Source: Forficula auricularia
Lineage: Eukaryota > Arthropoda > Insecta > Dermaptera > Forficulidae
DNA length: 64,000 nt
Assembly: GCA_024734495.1 (NCBI GenBank)
Contig: JALMQS010000225.1
Location: 17,181,397 to 17,245,396, forward strand
Direction: 5' to 3'
Below, piece after piece: positions 30,055 to 42,112 of this stretch. Below the pieces are notes generated by a model, which did no database searches, was not told the origin of the DNA, and worked only from the letters and a program-made list of their open reading frames with translations. A program made the translations under genes and the position numbers. The number at the start of each line of letters is the position of its first letter. Position 1 is the first letter of the stretch.

Positions 30055-30690
30055 CTGCTCCAGGCGTGCCTTCGGCACGCCCTCTTCAGCTAGGCCCTCC
30101 GAGCAGGTGGCCTAATGCGAGGCAGCGTCTCGAAGATGGGCAAAAGTTTTTTTTTCTCTCTGAATGAATGGAAAAGCAAAAAATAGATATCAGCAAATCT
30201 TCCCAAAGAAATTTGGTTTAGATCTGTTTAGGCATAGGCACCGGAGTTAACAAAGAAAACTGAAAACAAAATTAGAAACTATGAGGTAAAGGTTTATTTG
30301 AGAAAAAATAAAGGGGGGGGGATTGATGTCGTACTGAGAATTTAGATTTTATAAAAGGATTCTGAAAAAGGTTATTTTGGGAGTTTGAATATTTATATAC
30401 CTGTGCTTATAAATGAAAGGGAAAAGGAACGTGGAAAAATACTATTGATATTAATAATAGAGAAAAATCAAACAATGGAAAGAATTCTTCTGCCTTCGGC
30501 ACGCCCTCTGCAGCTAGGCCCTCCGGGCGGGTTGCCCTGGCGGGCAGCGTCTTGAGGAGGGCAAAAATTGTTTTTTTTCTTTGAATGAATGAAATTGTTC
30601 AAGGAACAGCAAAAAAAATATCAGCAAATCTTCACAATTAAATTTGGCTTAGATCGGTTTAAGCATAGGCGCCGGATTTGATTTTTTTTC
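30055..30690 (-). repeat. Duplicated Helitron 3' subterminal region
   Basis: The ~200 bp starting at the hairpin (30060-30250) is repeated at 30490-30690 with about 80% similarity, including CCTTCGGCACGCCCTCT and CAGCTAGGCCCTCCG. The inner copy lacks the outermost ~35 nt (half the hairpin and the CTAG). This looks like a non-autonomous Helitron end beside a truncated end of the RepHel element. Confidence 0.7.
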
Positions 30691-31060
30691 TTTGTTTTTG
30701 TTTATATAGGGGGCTTAGAAGAAAAATAAGGATAAAGGCTAAGATACATAATTTTATAAAGTATAATTTAAATTTAATTATAATTTATTTATATCCTATA
30801 CAAACTTGAATAAAAAATAAAAATTAATTAAAGATTTGTTAATTTTTTCACAATCTACAAATAAAACAAAAAAATTAATATAATAATAGAACAATACATA
30901 ATAGAATAATGGATTAAAATATTAAAATATGAAATATAAATAAATACATTTTAACCTTAAAATAGTGAACAAAACATGACATTGATATATGGTGAAAGTA
31001 GTGAAGTTCGTGAAGCCCCTCGAGGGCCAGAAACCGTTATGAAAATTAATTTCTTAGGTT

Positions 31061-34000
31061 TTAACGCAATGCTTGCTTATAAACCACATTTTTTGTTTTT
31101 CCTCCCGGAGCTAAAACATACAAATTTTTAGGACTTCCTACTCTTGAGCACGCCACATACAATTGACCATGAGAGAAGCAAGGACTTTCTAAATTTACGC
31201 CTACTAATTTAAGGGATTGTCCTTGAGCTTTGTTGATGGTTATGGCAAATGCCAGTCTAACTGGGAACTGGACTCGTTTGAAGCTGAATGATAGTTCGTT
31301 TGGTAAAAATGGGATGCGAGGTATGAAAACGTCCTCTCCTTTTGCTTTTCCCGTTAATACGGTGGCTTCGATGACGTTTGGCAAAATATTCTTTACACAG
31401 AGACGGGTTCCGTTGCATAGTTTTGGCGGGTCCAGATTCCGCAGAAGCATTATTGGAGATCCTTTCTTCAACTTCAAAATATGAGAAGCCATCCCAGGTG
31501 GCTCAAGGGAATTCAGAAATTCCAGCGGGTAATTTACGGCATCATCGGTGTCCAGTGCAGAGTCAAATGACTTGTATGTGATTGCGTCGCCAGGTATTTG
31601 GTTCAGAATCTGTTCATTAATTTGTTTCACACTGTCATTTTTGGGTGCCAGGATGGCTCGCTCGCATAACCAATCATGGCTTCTGAAGTTTTTGTTTATA
31701 TCTGGGTATATTTTCTGAATGAGCTGCTCAATGGACGACACTAACTGGCACAGATTTTCAGTTAGTATAATTTCGCCTGTCTGTGGATCAATAGAAAAAG
31801 TACCACTTCCAATCTGAAGCAGTCTCGCCGCAAATTGCTGTGCATCTCTTTCATTATGGATACGAACCCGCATATTTGTTGACAAATGGACTTTCTGAAC
31901 TTTTTCCCAAAGAGCTGAAGCTTTGAGGCAGGCGTTAAGCTCATCAGCAGGTGTTGACTGCGAAATTACGGGAAGAGTTTGGCGAAAGTCACCAGCCAGG
32001 ACAACTAATGTTCCTCCCATCAGTCTACTACTCCCTTTTAGGTCTTGTAGTGTGCGGTTGAGAGCTTCTAATGATTTCTTGTGGGCCATTGTGCACTCGT
32101 CCCATACTATAATTTTGCATAGTTTAAGTACTTGAGCTTGACCAGAACCCTTGCTTATATTGCAGACTGGGTTTTCATCTGTAGCAATATTGAGAGGTAT
32201 CTTTAGGGCTGAGTGGGCTGTTCGTCCTCCAGCCATTAGGGTGGCCGCTATGCCTGATGATGCTACTGCAAGTGCTATTTGCTTACGCATGCGTAACTCA
32301 GCCAGTATGAGATTTATTAGGAATGTTTTGCCTGTGCCGCCAGGTGCATTTAAGAAAAGTAAGCCGCCACTCGACGTTTTAATGCGTTCCATAATAATAT
32401 CGTACACTTCTCTCTGATCGTCAACCAAAAGTGGATAATTTGTTTGCACGTAGTGTTTCAGCTCTTCGGCATTGTAATTGAGCTCCCTCTTGACTTCGGT
32501 GTGAAGAAGGTCGGAGTAAGTTCTCTCAGGAGATTTTACTCCCAGCTGGAGCAGTGTTTTGCCGACCATCGCTAGGCACTTGTCTTCTAAAAGAATTAGT
32601 GCCTCATTAAATATCTGTGGTGAAAAATCCATGTTAAGGTCAGCGACATTTCTACGGGCATTTAAAAGTATATCTTCGCTCATGCTTTCCTTATATTTAT
32701 CCCACAGGCTGTTTGGATTTGATGAGTTGCATGCCGTCAAAATAATGGCGAATAGGTTTCTAATTTGCGCTGGGAAACACGTTAAAGCTGCTTCAGAAAG
32801 TGTCATATCCCAGTGTTGGTCATTCTCGAGTAAACCCAGCTTCTGGCACGCTTCTCTGAATGTTTCGCATACTTCGCCATCAACAGTTTTCAAAGCCAGA
32901 AAAGATGTTGGTCCTCGTACAGTATGAAGCAACATTCTCAGAAAATAACACTCAGCATTGTTGGGATGGACGGCGTACACTCGGCCTAACGCATCACTTG
33001 CCACAGCTTCTTGCCCAGGAACCGGCATTCCTTGTTTCCGTTTGCAAAAACTTTTTCTCGATACATTCCAAGTGTAATACTTTGGAACTTCTGGATATAG
33101 CAATGTCCTCGCAAAGGTATCTTGTTGACACAGCTGGAAAAACGCCGTTAACGTTGTGTTCGGTGGTGTAGTGGCAACTCGCTGGGCTGTTTCGGCAGTG
33201 AAGTAGACACGCTGCCCATTTTCCAGGTGTACACTTAGGTGGACAACAGTTGGGTGGCGTTCATGAATGTGGAAGTTTAAAATGCGCCAAACCGCCTCAT
33301 TGCTGCTGATGTATCTGCCCATTTGATAGCTGGTGATCTCGTCAAATCTGTTTTCATTTTCCAGTCCAAACACAGCCATATCACTTCCCTTGTTTACATA
33401 TTTACAAACGTATTTAATGGATTTGATTGAATTACAGTACTCGACGTTGATATGAGCTTGAAACATTTTCGAAAGCAGCGGCGAGTATGGCACCACCCAC
33501 TTGTTGTCTACTTCAATTTCTTGGTTTCTATTAATCTTCAATGTAGCCGTAAATCCTCCATCAACCGGTGCTCGTCTCCTGTATTGAGGATATCCATCCT
33601 TGCCAGTCTGAGTTTCCTGAATCAAGCATCTCGGATATCTTTTCGTGCATTTCCCGTCCTTCATGCATGTTGCCTTTGGATTAAATTGTCCGCACGGCCC
33701 GTGAATCATGTTTCTCTTCACCACCTCATACAGGATGGGATCTTGCTCTGAATCTGGAAACTCGGCGGAAATAACACTGTCTATTTGTGTGGGATGAATT
33801 TTATCCTTTAACCAAAGGAGTATATGGGCATGTGGCAGTCCTCTCTTTTGCCACTCGATGGAGTACATCCAACAGCGAGCTTCTCCAAATATGTTGTTTT
33901 TTACTTTAGTTAAAACTTTCATTAAATTTGAGAGCTTTTGTTGGAACACCCTTGCTGTTAAATCATGGCGGTCCACTGCTGTCTGTCCGAATATGAGCTC

Positions 34001-35691
34001 TACTGTAATCTCAGGCCAAGTGGGATTGCAAGTGAATGTTATAAATAGGTCAGGACGCCCATAAGCTCGAACGTATGTCATGGCGTCTTGGGAATATTCC
34101 TGCATATGTCTCGGACTCCCTATGAAAGTAGCAGGCAAAACAATTAATTTACCAATATCCGTTACATTCCCATCGTTGGCCACAGCATCTCGCAAATTAG
34201 TATATTCATCCGCGCGAAGCCTCGTTTGATTCAGTCGAATAAACAGAAGTCGCTCACTTTCAATTTTGGCGTACATATCGACAATGAACTGTTGGAAGAG
34301 CTGACGAAAGTTGAGGATGTGGTTAGTTTGCCGTTCATGTATCATTATTCTGTATGCGTAGAAGTCCATCGCAGAAACTTTTTTGTTTGTTTGTTGGCCT
34401 GTAGTAGGGTTTATTTGCATGATGTTGAAATGGTAACCATCATCACCTCGCCAGAACATCAACGGATACTGCAGAGCGTCGTAGGATCGATGTGTCTCTG
34501 AGATTCGCTGTAGCGCTTCACCACGCCGCTGAATAATGATATCCCTTCTATTGAATTGGTCGCCCACCATAACAATAGCTACTTCACTAATTTGAGGGGC
34601 ATTGAAGCGACGTTCATGCTCTCCTGCCGGTTTTTTATCAGCCCGAATGACGACTTTATATTCATCAGTCGGCAATTTTTCCAGAGCGGTTGTAAATGTA
34701 TTAATCAGTTGGTTTTGACCACGTAGGAGTCTTTGAAGATGTTCAATAATAATACGTCTTGTACCGGGTATATTCTGACAGCGTTGATCTACTTGAAGTT
34801 GTTCATCCCCCATAAAATAAATTTGTAAAAACTTTGGCGATTCATTTGGGCAAGGAAGAAGTGACCCTATTCGATGGTAAATTTGACCCTGAACTTTGAA
34901 TGTTGGCATGAATCCTTAACAATAGAATTAGCTCCGAAGGATGTCATTTGAAAGCAGCAGTTATATCTTCGTATATTTTGTAGGACATGATTCGAATCTG
35001 CTGTTGTCCCTGTCATATACGCCATAAATTCATCAGGGGGCGAATCCAGATGCGGAAGCCTCACCTTACCATTATTGCAGCACATTCCTTGGGACTCACC
35101 TTTATACTTTTTGGCAGAACAATGAACACATATCTTATCCATTTTGCCAATCAGAACATCAGGATGATTTTGGTAGTCAAAATGCGGATCATAGTTAAAG
35201 GCTGCAAGCGACAAATTGGAAGGCCTAACCGATCTTCTAGCTCTGGATGCACGGATTCTGTTGACTGCGAGACGTCTCTCCCGCACTTCATCGTTTTCGG
35301 CAGCTCTAGATGCAGATGCCGAAATCCGCATTCGCTCCAGCCGACTCACCCGCTCATCTTCGTTTTCGGCAGCTCTAGATGCAGATGCCGAAATCCGCAT
35401 TTGCTCCAGCCGAATCACCCGCTCATCTTCGTTTTCGGCAGCTCTAGATGCAGATGCCGAAATCCGCTTTTGCTCCAGCCGACTCACCCGCTCATCTTCG
35501 TTTTCGGCAGCTCTAGATGCAGATGCCGAAATCCGCACTCGCTTCAGCCTACCCTCCCGCTCATCTTCGTTCTCTACAGACCTGGATACCGCACGTGCAA
35601 TTCGCATTTGTTCTAACCCGAACTCTCGCTCTTCAGCCTGAGATGCTCGCTGAAGTTGCACTTTCTTAACCTTCGGATTGATTTGATTCAT
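31061..35691 (-). pseudogene. Helitron Rep/helicase (RepHel), one frameshift
   Basis: A protein of about 1,540 residues split by one frameshift near 34905: frames 35691-34867 (274 aa) and 34909-31061 (1,282 aa). The N-terminus carries about five 23-residue repeats (RISASASRAAENEDERVSRL) and a zinc-finger-like CVHCSAKKYKGES...MCC. The long frame has the Helitron-like N domain (FITFTCNPTWPE, about 295), the HUH motif PHAHILLW (about 358), the tyrosines YVCKYVNKG (about 500), a PIF1 Walker A APGGTGKTF (about 855), an IIVWDECTMA Walker B, and INKAQGQS (about 1225). It nicks, unwinds and transfers a single strand. Otherwise intact. Confidence 0.9.
35219..35630 (-). repeat. 69-bp tandem repeats coding the 23-aa repeat of RepHel
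   Basis: About five units, near-identical in the middle and diverged at the edges. They encode R/E-rich helical repeats, a common feature of Helitron N-termini. Plus-strand frames here are shadows. Confidence 0.8.
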
Positions 35692-35699
35692 TTTGAAAC

Positions 35700-36540
35700 G
35701 TCAAAGAAATATCTAGAAATAAAAAAGTAAAATTTTCCTTCATTTAATATGTCTATTTTTTTCATAAATATATGCACAATGTAGTTAAAATAAAATTTTT
35801 TATCTAGATATATAGATAGATTATTAAATTAAATTAATAAATTTTCAAGACGTTTGGCTTAATATAAAAGATTTTAAAATTTTTTATTAAAAGATGTGTA
35901 TTTTTTCTATAGAGATATTGATAGATTATTAAATTAAAGAAAAAAATAATAAATCTATTTATTTATCTATATAAAAAAATACAAAACTTTTATCAATAAA
36001 ACAGAGATGATCACATGTTAAAATATATTGAAAAAATTATTAAAAAATTAATTTCAAACCACATGTTAAAATATATTTTAAAATAAGTAATATGCAATTA
36101 ATAAAACGTAGATAAAAGATTTTAAATAGTACTTACATGTTAATTTTAATTAATAAATTAAACGTAGAAAAGAAGTTTTAGATAGTTTTTTTAAAATTAA
36201 AATGATACTATGTATACTTTTTGAAATTGAATTAAATTGATATATAGGTTTTAGCTAAAATAAAAGATTTTAAAATTATTTATTAAAAGATTTGTTTTTT
36301 TCTATAGAGATATTGATGGATTATTAAATTAAATTAAAAATTAATAATTTCTCAAGACGTTTGGGTCAAAATAACAGATTTTAAAATTCTTTATTAAAAG
36401 ATTTGTATTTTTTCTATAGAGGTATTGATAAATTATTAAATTAAAGAAAAAATTCATAAATTCTCAAGAAGTTTGGGTTAAAATAAAAGATTTTAAAATT
36501 CTTTATTAAAAATTGAAATTGAATGAAATTGATTCAATAA
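35700..36540. repeat. AT-rich degenerate tandem repeats in the Helitron 5' region
   Basis: A unit of roughly 110-130 bp containing CTATAGAGATATTGATAGAT, CTCAAGACGTTTGGG and AAAATAAAAGATTTTAAAAT recurs about five times with drift. It lies upstream of the RepHel start. No gene. Confidence 0.65.
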
Positions 36541-36639
36541 TATAAGAAAATATTTATTTAACTCATTGTCTAAGCAGGGTGTGTACTGTCAAACAATAGA
36601 GGGAAATATAAGATTTATTTAACTCATTGCCTAAGCACA

Positions 36640-36720
36640 ATGGCTTTCTGACCAATCAAACTCGTTCTAACAATTTAACGCTTTGTCACTGGCCAATCAG
36701 ATCGTTTCCACATACTTTTC
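36640..36720 (-). promoter_or_regulatory. CCAAT-box pair in the Helitron 5' end
   Basis: GACCAATCAAAC (about 36650) and GGCCAATCAGAT (about 36693) lie within 100 bp of the 5' terminus. On the coding strand they read ATTGG. They are plausible promoter elements for RepHel, but far (about 1 kb) from its start. Confidence 0.3.
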
Positions 36721-36735
36721 TATTTTATATATATA

Positions 36736-36762
36736 GATAGATAGATAGATAGATAGATATGA
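36736..36762. repeat. (TAGA)n microsatellite
   Basis: About six GATA/TAGA units directly outside the Helitron 5' end. Because they also read TC-TATC on the minus strand, the exact 5' terminus is ambiguous by a few bases. Confidence 0.8.
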
Positions 36763-37450
36763 TATACTGATATACATGTATATTATCAAACTTTCGAATT
36801 TCTAGAAAAAAAGTTGAAAGACGCATGCGTGGTCAGCTAGCTGCGCCAGGGTGTCAAAGTTCAACGTTTATATGTAGTGTACCATATACGAAAAAAGCTA
36901 ACTCACACAGATGGACACCGAGAAGGAATTCCATTTCCTCAATTTCAGTAGGCTACATTAAAAAATTGTTATTATCTGTGAAATGCATTTTTCCAGGACT
37001 TTTCCTTACTTTTTCCAATAAATCCTCAAGTTTTTCAAGATAATTCGATTGCCTATTGGGGGCTTTCTCAGGGTTAATCCGGTATTTCATTTTCTGGAGT
37101 ACCTATGCTTAAAATAAATTTATAATGATATTAAAAATTAAATTGATTCACCAGGCTATAATTAATTTAATTATTTTAGAAAGATTCTAAGGACCCCTGG
37201 TATGTAGTGACCCTCTTGCTCTGCCGATAATTTTATATACTTATATAGTAGCTGTATTATGATAGAGGTAGAGAAAACTAGGACATGTATCGAAGGGTTT
37301 ATTTTAATAAGCAATAAAATTATCAATGTAAAAATTATTTACTAATTTATTAATGCTTTAAAATATGCTAAAAAATGAATACATGGTAAAAAAAATCAAA
37401 CAAAATTATGTATAAGTATATTGTAAATATACATGGAAAAATTTCAAAAA
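36763..37450. other. Non-coding AT-rich DNA
   Basis: One short plus-strand frame (36825-37043) has no recognisable features. Nothing else seen. Confidence 0.45.
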
Positions 37451-37459
37451 ATTATTATA

Positions 37460-37685
37460 GTTTTTCAACAGGACTTCATTTTTTCATTCATTGTGATTGT
37501 CTTGACGAGCAGTAGCTCGAGATTTTGCATTTCTCAACCATGTTTTTATTATTGAGGATATTCCGTCATCTGTTGCTGCTTTGTCATGAAATTTGACAGC
37601 CTCTGAAAATATATACACACAAGTTAAAATTGAAATACATAAATAAAAATAAATGAATAATAATTCATTATTGAATTATAGGTGT

Positions 37686-37716
<31 letters not shown>

Positions 37717-40121
37717 TAGACTAAATAAAAGTTTAATTAAATTACCTAGAATGACAGAAGAAATTTCTAAAGAAGATAATGTTTTTTTGCCATGGGCCCC
37801 AAGCCAAGTGTAATTTGAGGCTATATCATTTGAAAAAATCCGCCTTAATAAATTCAGTGTTAAGCTTTTCATATTAGTGCCTCCAATTTTTTCAGAAATG
37901 ATATCTAAATAAATAAAAAATGTTTTTATTTTTATTGAAATTATCAAGTTTACAATATGCTAAAATCAATTGTTTACCATGAATGCTTTTCCATTTTGGT
38001 TTTGTAGAATATTTTCTATAAAATCAATATCATTTTCGTCTATAATGAACGGCTTCTTGGAAAGCATTGTTTTCAGCTCTTCATTCTCAAAATATATTTC
38101 TACATTTTGTGGAGAATTATTTACCATTTGAGACAAATTGGTCATAATCGTATTAAGTTTTTCCTGCATTTCAAGTAAAGTTATTTTAATTTGCATGATG
38201 TCTCTTTGTAGTTTTTTACCTAAAAATACAAAAGTTTATTATTTAAGACAAATATGAATAAAATTTTAACATGTCTGAGAATAGTACCAACAAAAACTCA
38301 CCAGAGTTGACTACGGCTATCTCTTGGCTATTTAAGTTATATTTTATTGTTTCAGGAAGAGTTTTATCATTTTCAATTATTTCAGGTGAATGTTCAACAA
38401 AATTGGATTTATCAATCTGGAATATTTTTGAATAAAATGATAAATAAATAAAAATCTTTAAAATATATTATTTTAGTATAAATTATGTTCGGTTACGTTT
38501 TAATATATAAATAATATTATTATTATAATAAATTAGTAAGCTCAAAAATATATATATTATGTAATGAATAATCCATTAAAAATATTAAAAACATAATAAG
38601 TGAAATATTTGAATTAATATATCTAAAAAACACACACCTCTTTTTGGGTAGGAAAAGGAGGTAATATTGAATCTCTTTTTTTGTAAGGTAGATCATCATC
38701 ATCTGAGCTTGAATACAAATATTTTCTCTTTGGTATATCTCTCCGAAGAATATTAGGCTCATTATTATCAAAATCTGAATTTAAATCGGAAATTTCTTCA
38801 GCTTCTTTCAATTTACGCATTCCTTTTTCAAATGAATCTAAATAAGTAGAGGGAAAAACTAATAACAATTAGATGTTTTTTTCTGAGACGAGCTGTTTTA
38901 AATATCAATTGAAGTTTTTATTGAAGCAGTCCAAGGATTAATAAAAAGTTATGTTTTATTGGAAACCTTCCTTCCTTTTGAACCGACGTTTCGGAGGATC
39001 ATTCCTCCTCTTCAAGTTTTAAAGGGGCAATGAAGGAATATATAACAATTACAATGATTGTTTTGTTTTTGAATGAATTTTTGAAAATTTTAACACTAAA
39101 TATGTACATATATAATGTTTCTTTTTTGTTTTATATTTTTTTTCCTGCGTTGTTTTTTATATATGATTTTCATTGTTCTTGTATTGTTTGTTATATTTTT
39201 AATATTGTTTTTATATTTGTTTATATAAATTTGATGTTGTATTTTTATAAATCTATGCAAATTTTCTTGATGTGACACTAATACGTAGGTTTGACTTTTG
39301 TACTGGGAATGTTAATCTCTTTTTTGTAAGTGGACTTCTAGTCCGTATAAATATCTAAATAAATAAATACATTCTATGGATGATTCAAAAAATATTTCTA
39401 GAACATCAACGAGCACTGTTAGAGAATACAAGAAGGAAAATTTGTATATGCTTTCTTCAGTAAAGCCCTTTGAATCCTGAAAAAAGAGGCAAGATCCTCC
39501 GAAACGTCGGTTCAAAATGAAGAAAGTTTCAAAAGTGTAAAAAGAAAAGTTTTATTCGGAATTGTCTTCGAATTTATCCTTGAGCTCACTTTCATCAAAA
39601 TACCTAAACAAATATAATATATAAATCATACATAAATATCTACATTTTTTAGCAATAAAATGAAAAATGAATTCCTTATTTTTTTTTTTTTTAATTAATA
39701 TTTTCTTTCTTAAACTTCATTTGATATTAAACTTAGGGAACGCGGTGTAGGTTTATAGTGAAACATTTTTAAAATATACTAGGTTGGAGTGGGTGGTGTT
39801 TCTCTCAGTGAGGAAAAATAAATAATGAAATGAGTTAAGCCATTTAATTTTTAAATTCTCAATATATTTCATGTTGTTAGCCCATCATTAGGAGTACGTC
39901 ATTAGGAGTATAGTCGATGTACCTGTAGAACACATAATCCTTTTTATCGGGTGTTTATTCCAACTCTCTAAAGGATCCTCTTGATTTTTAACTGCTTTGT
40001 TGAATCTACTTTGAGAGAGAAATGATGGCCATCTAGATTCTTTCTGATCCTTTGTGAGCCATTTGCTAGGAATCAGCTGTATCGTTTTGTCAGAAAATTC
40101 AACTACAAAGTAGCTAGACAT
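37460..40121 (-). CDS. DUF4806-family gene, six or more exons
   Basis: Exon 1 (40121 to about 39915) starts MSSYFVVEFSDKTIQLIPSKWL and ends ...HPIKRIMCST at an ACAG|GTACAT donor. Later exons: 38841-38638 (SFEKGMRKLKEAEEISDL, then an acidic SSSDDDD patch), about 38418-38303, about 38221-37976 (coiled coil LLEMQEKLNTIMTNL, then IDFIENIL), about 37903-37745 (SEKIGGTNMKSLTLNLLRR...NYTWLGAHGKK) and about 37601-37480 (SSIIKTWLRNAKSR, stop). The last three form a DUF4806 domain. Introns have proper GT/AG ends. A fold-back insertion lies in the exon 1-2 interval. Role unknown; it sits in the same terminal-repeat block as an EnSpm-like transposase, which suggests an accessory protein, though a host gene is possible. 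Confidence 0.65.
38936..39555. mobile_element. Fold-back element with hammerhead-like termini
   Basis: Inverted arms at about 38962-39017 and 39473-39531 share GAACCGACGTTTCGGAGGAT and purine-rich flanks. Read outward, each arm holds (C)TGAAxA...CCGAAACGTCGGTTC, resembling the CUGANGA...GAAA core of the small hammerheads in Penelope-like elements and retrozymes, but both cores deviate. The interior is AT-rich; its plus-strand 81-codon frame is low complexity. It lies in an intron of the DUF4806 gene. Confidence 0.5.
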
Positions 40122-40129
40122 TCTGTAAA

Positions 40130-40600
40130 AATAATTATGATTAAATGAAGTGAGTCTAGGGCGAAAATTATAAGAAATTTTAAGATGGTTTACTTTTATA
40201 ATAATTGATAAAAGAAATCTAATTTAACAGGGAAGTACACGGATACCTATTATTATTAAATTATTAAATTCAAATTTATTAGATTAGAACTCTCCAGAAA
40301 GATATGACTCATATATATATTCAGTAGGTTGGATCCAGAGCCCACCTCAACCCACATAGCACGCGACACTTCGACGACCCTAATAGCTAGGTAAACGATT
40401 TTTTTTAAGATACAAAGAAAACAAAAAAAAAAGGAAATAACTAAATCAAAAAAAAAATATATATAAATTATTCTCATGTCTCAACTAGCCATGTAATATT
40501 TTTATAACCATATTCACCAGAATATATTTAACTTATTTTTTAGCTTTCGTATGTTAAGTTAAGCTACATAGATTTTTTTTTTTTTTTTTAAATAATTAAA
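40130..40600. other. AT-rich non-coding DNA
   Basis: Upstream of the DUF4806 gene; no features beyond poly-A/T runs. Confidence 0.4.
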
Positions 40601-40649
40601 ATTAAGAAGAAAAATTTATGGGATTTCTTAGTCTACTAATAAATCTGAG

Positions 40650-40859
40650 GTATTAGATAATTTTTATTTTATGTCATCACAAGTGTTGAATCCACTCCCT
40701 CCGAAATCTCAATGCGAATGCCGAATATATGCTATACCTACAGGCGATTGGGACTGGGATAGATTTTTGGCTCTCGCATTGATTCCGGAGGGTTTGGATT
40801 TAACAAAAGTGATGACATAAAATAAGAATTATCCATATCGGATTTATTAGTAGACACTT
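40650..40859. mobile_element. Fold-back MITE
   Basis: Arms at about 40650-40735 and 40773-40859 are inverted copies (GTCTACTAATAAATC, TATTTTATGTCATCAC, CCTCCGgAATC) around a ~37-bp centre. No coding capacity. Confidence 0.75.
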
Positions 40860-40899
40860 TTCCATGATTTTCTTATAAAATTTATGTTTAAGAAAAAGT

Positions 40900-41580
40900 A
40901 ATACTGGTAACTAAGGTATGGTCGTAACCAGCACGGAGAGGGAAGGTTTAGGGTCTTAGAAAACCCTCCTTCCCGAAATGATATAAAAAACGTTGAAATT
41001 TTACAGAATATAAATAAACGTTCAATCTAGACACAGGGCAGTGTGTCAGTCAAGTTCGCAAAAGAAAGCTGACGCACTGGCCATTGCGTATATTGATCCG
41101 AACCATTTCGAGCTACTTTCGACCCCCTCATAACTGAAAAACTATTAGACTTGCAATTAACCGTGCCTAATAAGCCCCTTTGAACACCTAGAATACCTAA
41201 TTTTTCAAGTTATTAAAGGTATTACAAGTACCATTTTTATCACTCACTCATCACCTAAAGTACTTCCGCTGATCCTAGAATGCTGAAATAAGGCACACTG
41301 ATAAAGTTTGGTGTACAATTAAAGGTAAAAATCGAAAAAACGAAACTTTCCCTTTTTCAGGACCTAAAATGAAGGGGGTGAAATTTATAGGCTTAATTAA
41401 TATATAGTGAAATTACAATCAAGCTAGAATGCTGAAATTTGGCATACTGATAGAGATTGACGCATTAATAAAGGGTGAAAAACGGAAGCTTTCCCATCTT
41501 TAGGACATAAAATAAACAGACAAAATTTAACTGCCATTCAATTATTTAAGATAAATAAAAAGATAAAACTTTTCAAAAAT
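40900..41580. repeat. Non-coding region with a diverged repeat and a stem-loop
   Basis: CTAGAATGCTGAAATAAGGC (about 41276) and CTAGAATGCTGAAATTTGGC (about 41424) start two related ~150-bp units, each containing AAAACGAAACTTTCCC or a similar tract and AGGACATAAAAT or a similar tract. At 41038-41085 GGCAGTGTGTCAG pairs with CTGACGCACTGGCC. No gene. Confidence 0.5.
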
Positions 41581-41584
41581 TAAT

Positions 41585-42112
41585 GATATTCCATCAAACA
41601 CATAAATGTGAAGAAGCGTCAAGTTCGGTACAAACAAAGTTCGGGGTTGTACGCGTCGCTGATAAATTAAATCAGATCAGATCTAAACGGGTATCAAGTT
41701 CCATATAGTAAATATAGTTCCTTAAATCATAGCTATATAAATATACAACATTCTTCAAATGATTTAAAAGAAAACTTGGCAAGTTTTTTATCCAACTGAA
41801 TTATTTATAGTATAAAATAGGACAACTAGCAAAAGTAAATTTTAAGCTTGTATTAAATATCATCACGTTAAACCTAATTTATTGGATATTATAACTTTCC
41901 AAGTTATAAATTTCAATATCAAAGAACATAACAATATTTGCTTTTAAATCAGTTGAAGAATGTTGTACATTACTTTAGCTGTTTTAACTGGAACTTGGTA
42001 GTTGGTACCCGTTCAGATCTCAACTTGTCTGCGACGCCGATACTTAGTTTGTACCGAACTTGGCCCCTTTTTCACATTTAGGTTTTTGGTGGAATAAAAT
42101 TTACTAAAAAAA
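41585..42112. mobile_element. Large fold-back MITE
   Basis: Arms at about 41590-41785 and 41940-42108 are imperfect inverted copies (CAAGTTCGGTACAAAC, AGATCTgAACGGGTA, ACAACATTCTTCAA), about 80% complementary, around a ~150-bp AT-rich centre. No ORF. Confidence 0.75.

Larger units (their letters stand above)
30051..36737 (-). mobile_element. Helitron, about 6.7 kb
   Basis: On the minus strand the 3' end is CTAG (30051-30054) followed by host T, preceded 8 nt upstream by a perfect hairpin GGCGTGCC-TTC-GGCACGCC (30063-30081). The 5' end is TCTATATATATAAAATA (to 36737), a usual insect Helitron start, abutting a (TAGA)n microsatellite. Between them is a RepHel gene. Helitrons are rolling-circle elements inserting between A and T without target duplication, as seen here. 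Confidence 0.8.

Noticed and set aside
35216..35641. Arginine/serine-rich plus-strand ORFs (also 34987-35616)
   Set aside because: Shadows of the 69-bp repeats that encode the N-terminus of the Helitron RepHel on the minus strand.
39030..39275. 81-codon hydrophobic plus-strand ORF
   Set aside because: F/I/Y-rich translation of AT-rich DNA inside a fold-back element; a composition artefact.
38936..39555. A proven hammerhead ribozyme
   Set aside because: Both candidate cores depart from CUGANGA; reported only as resemblance.
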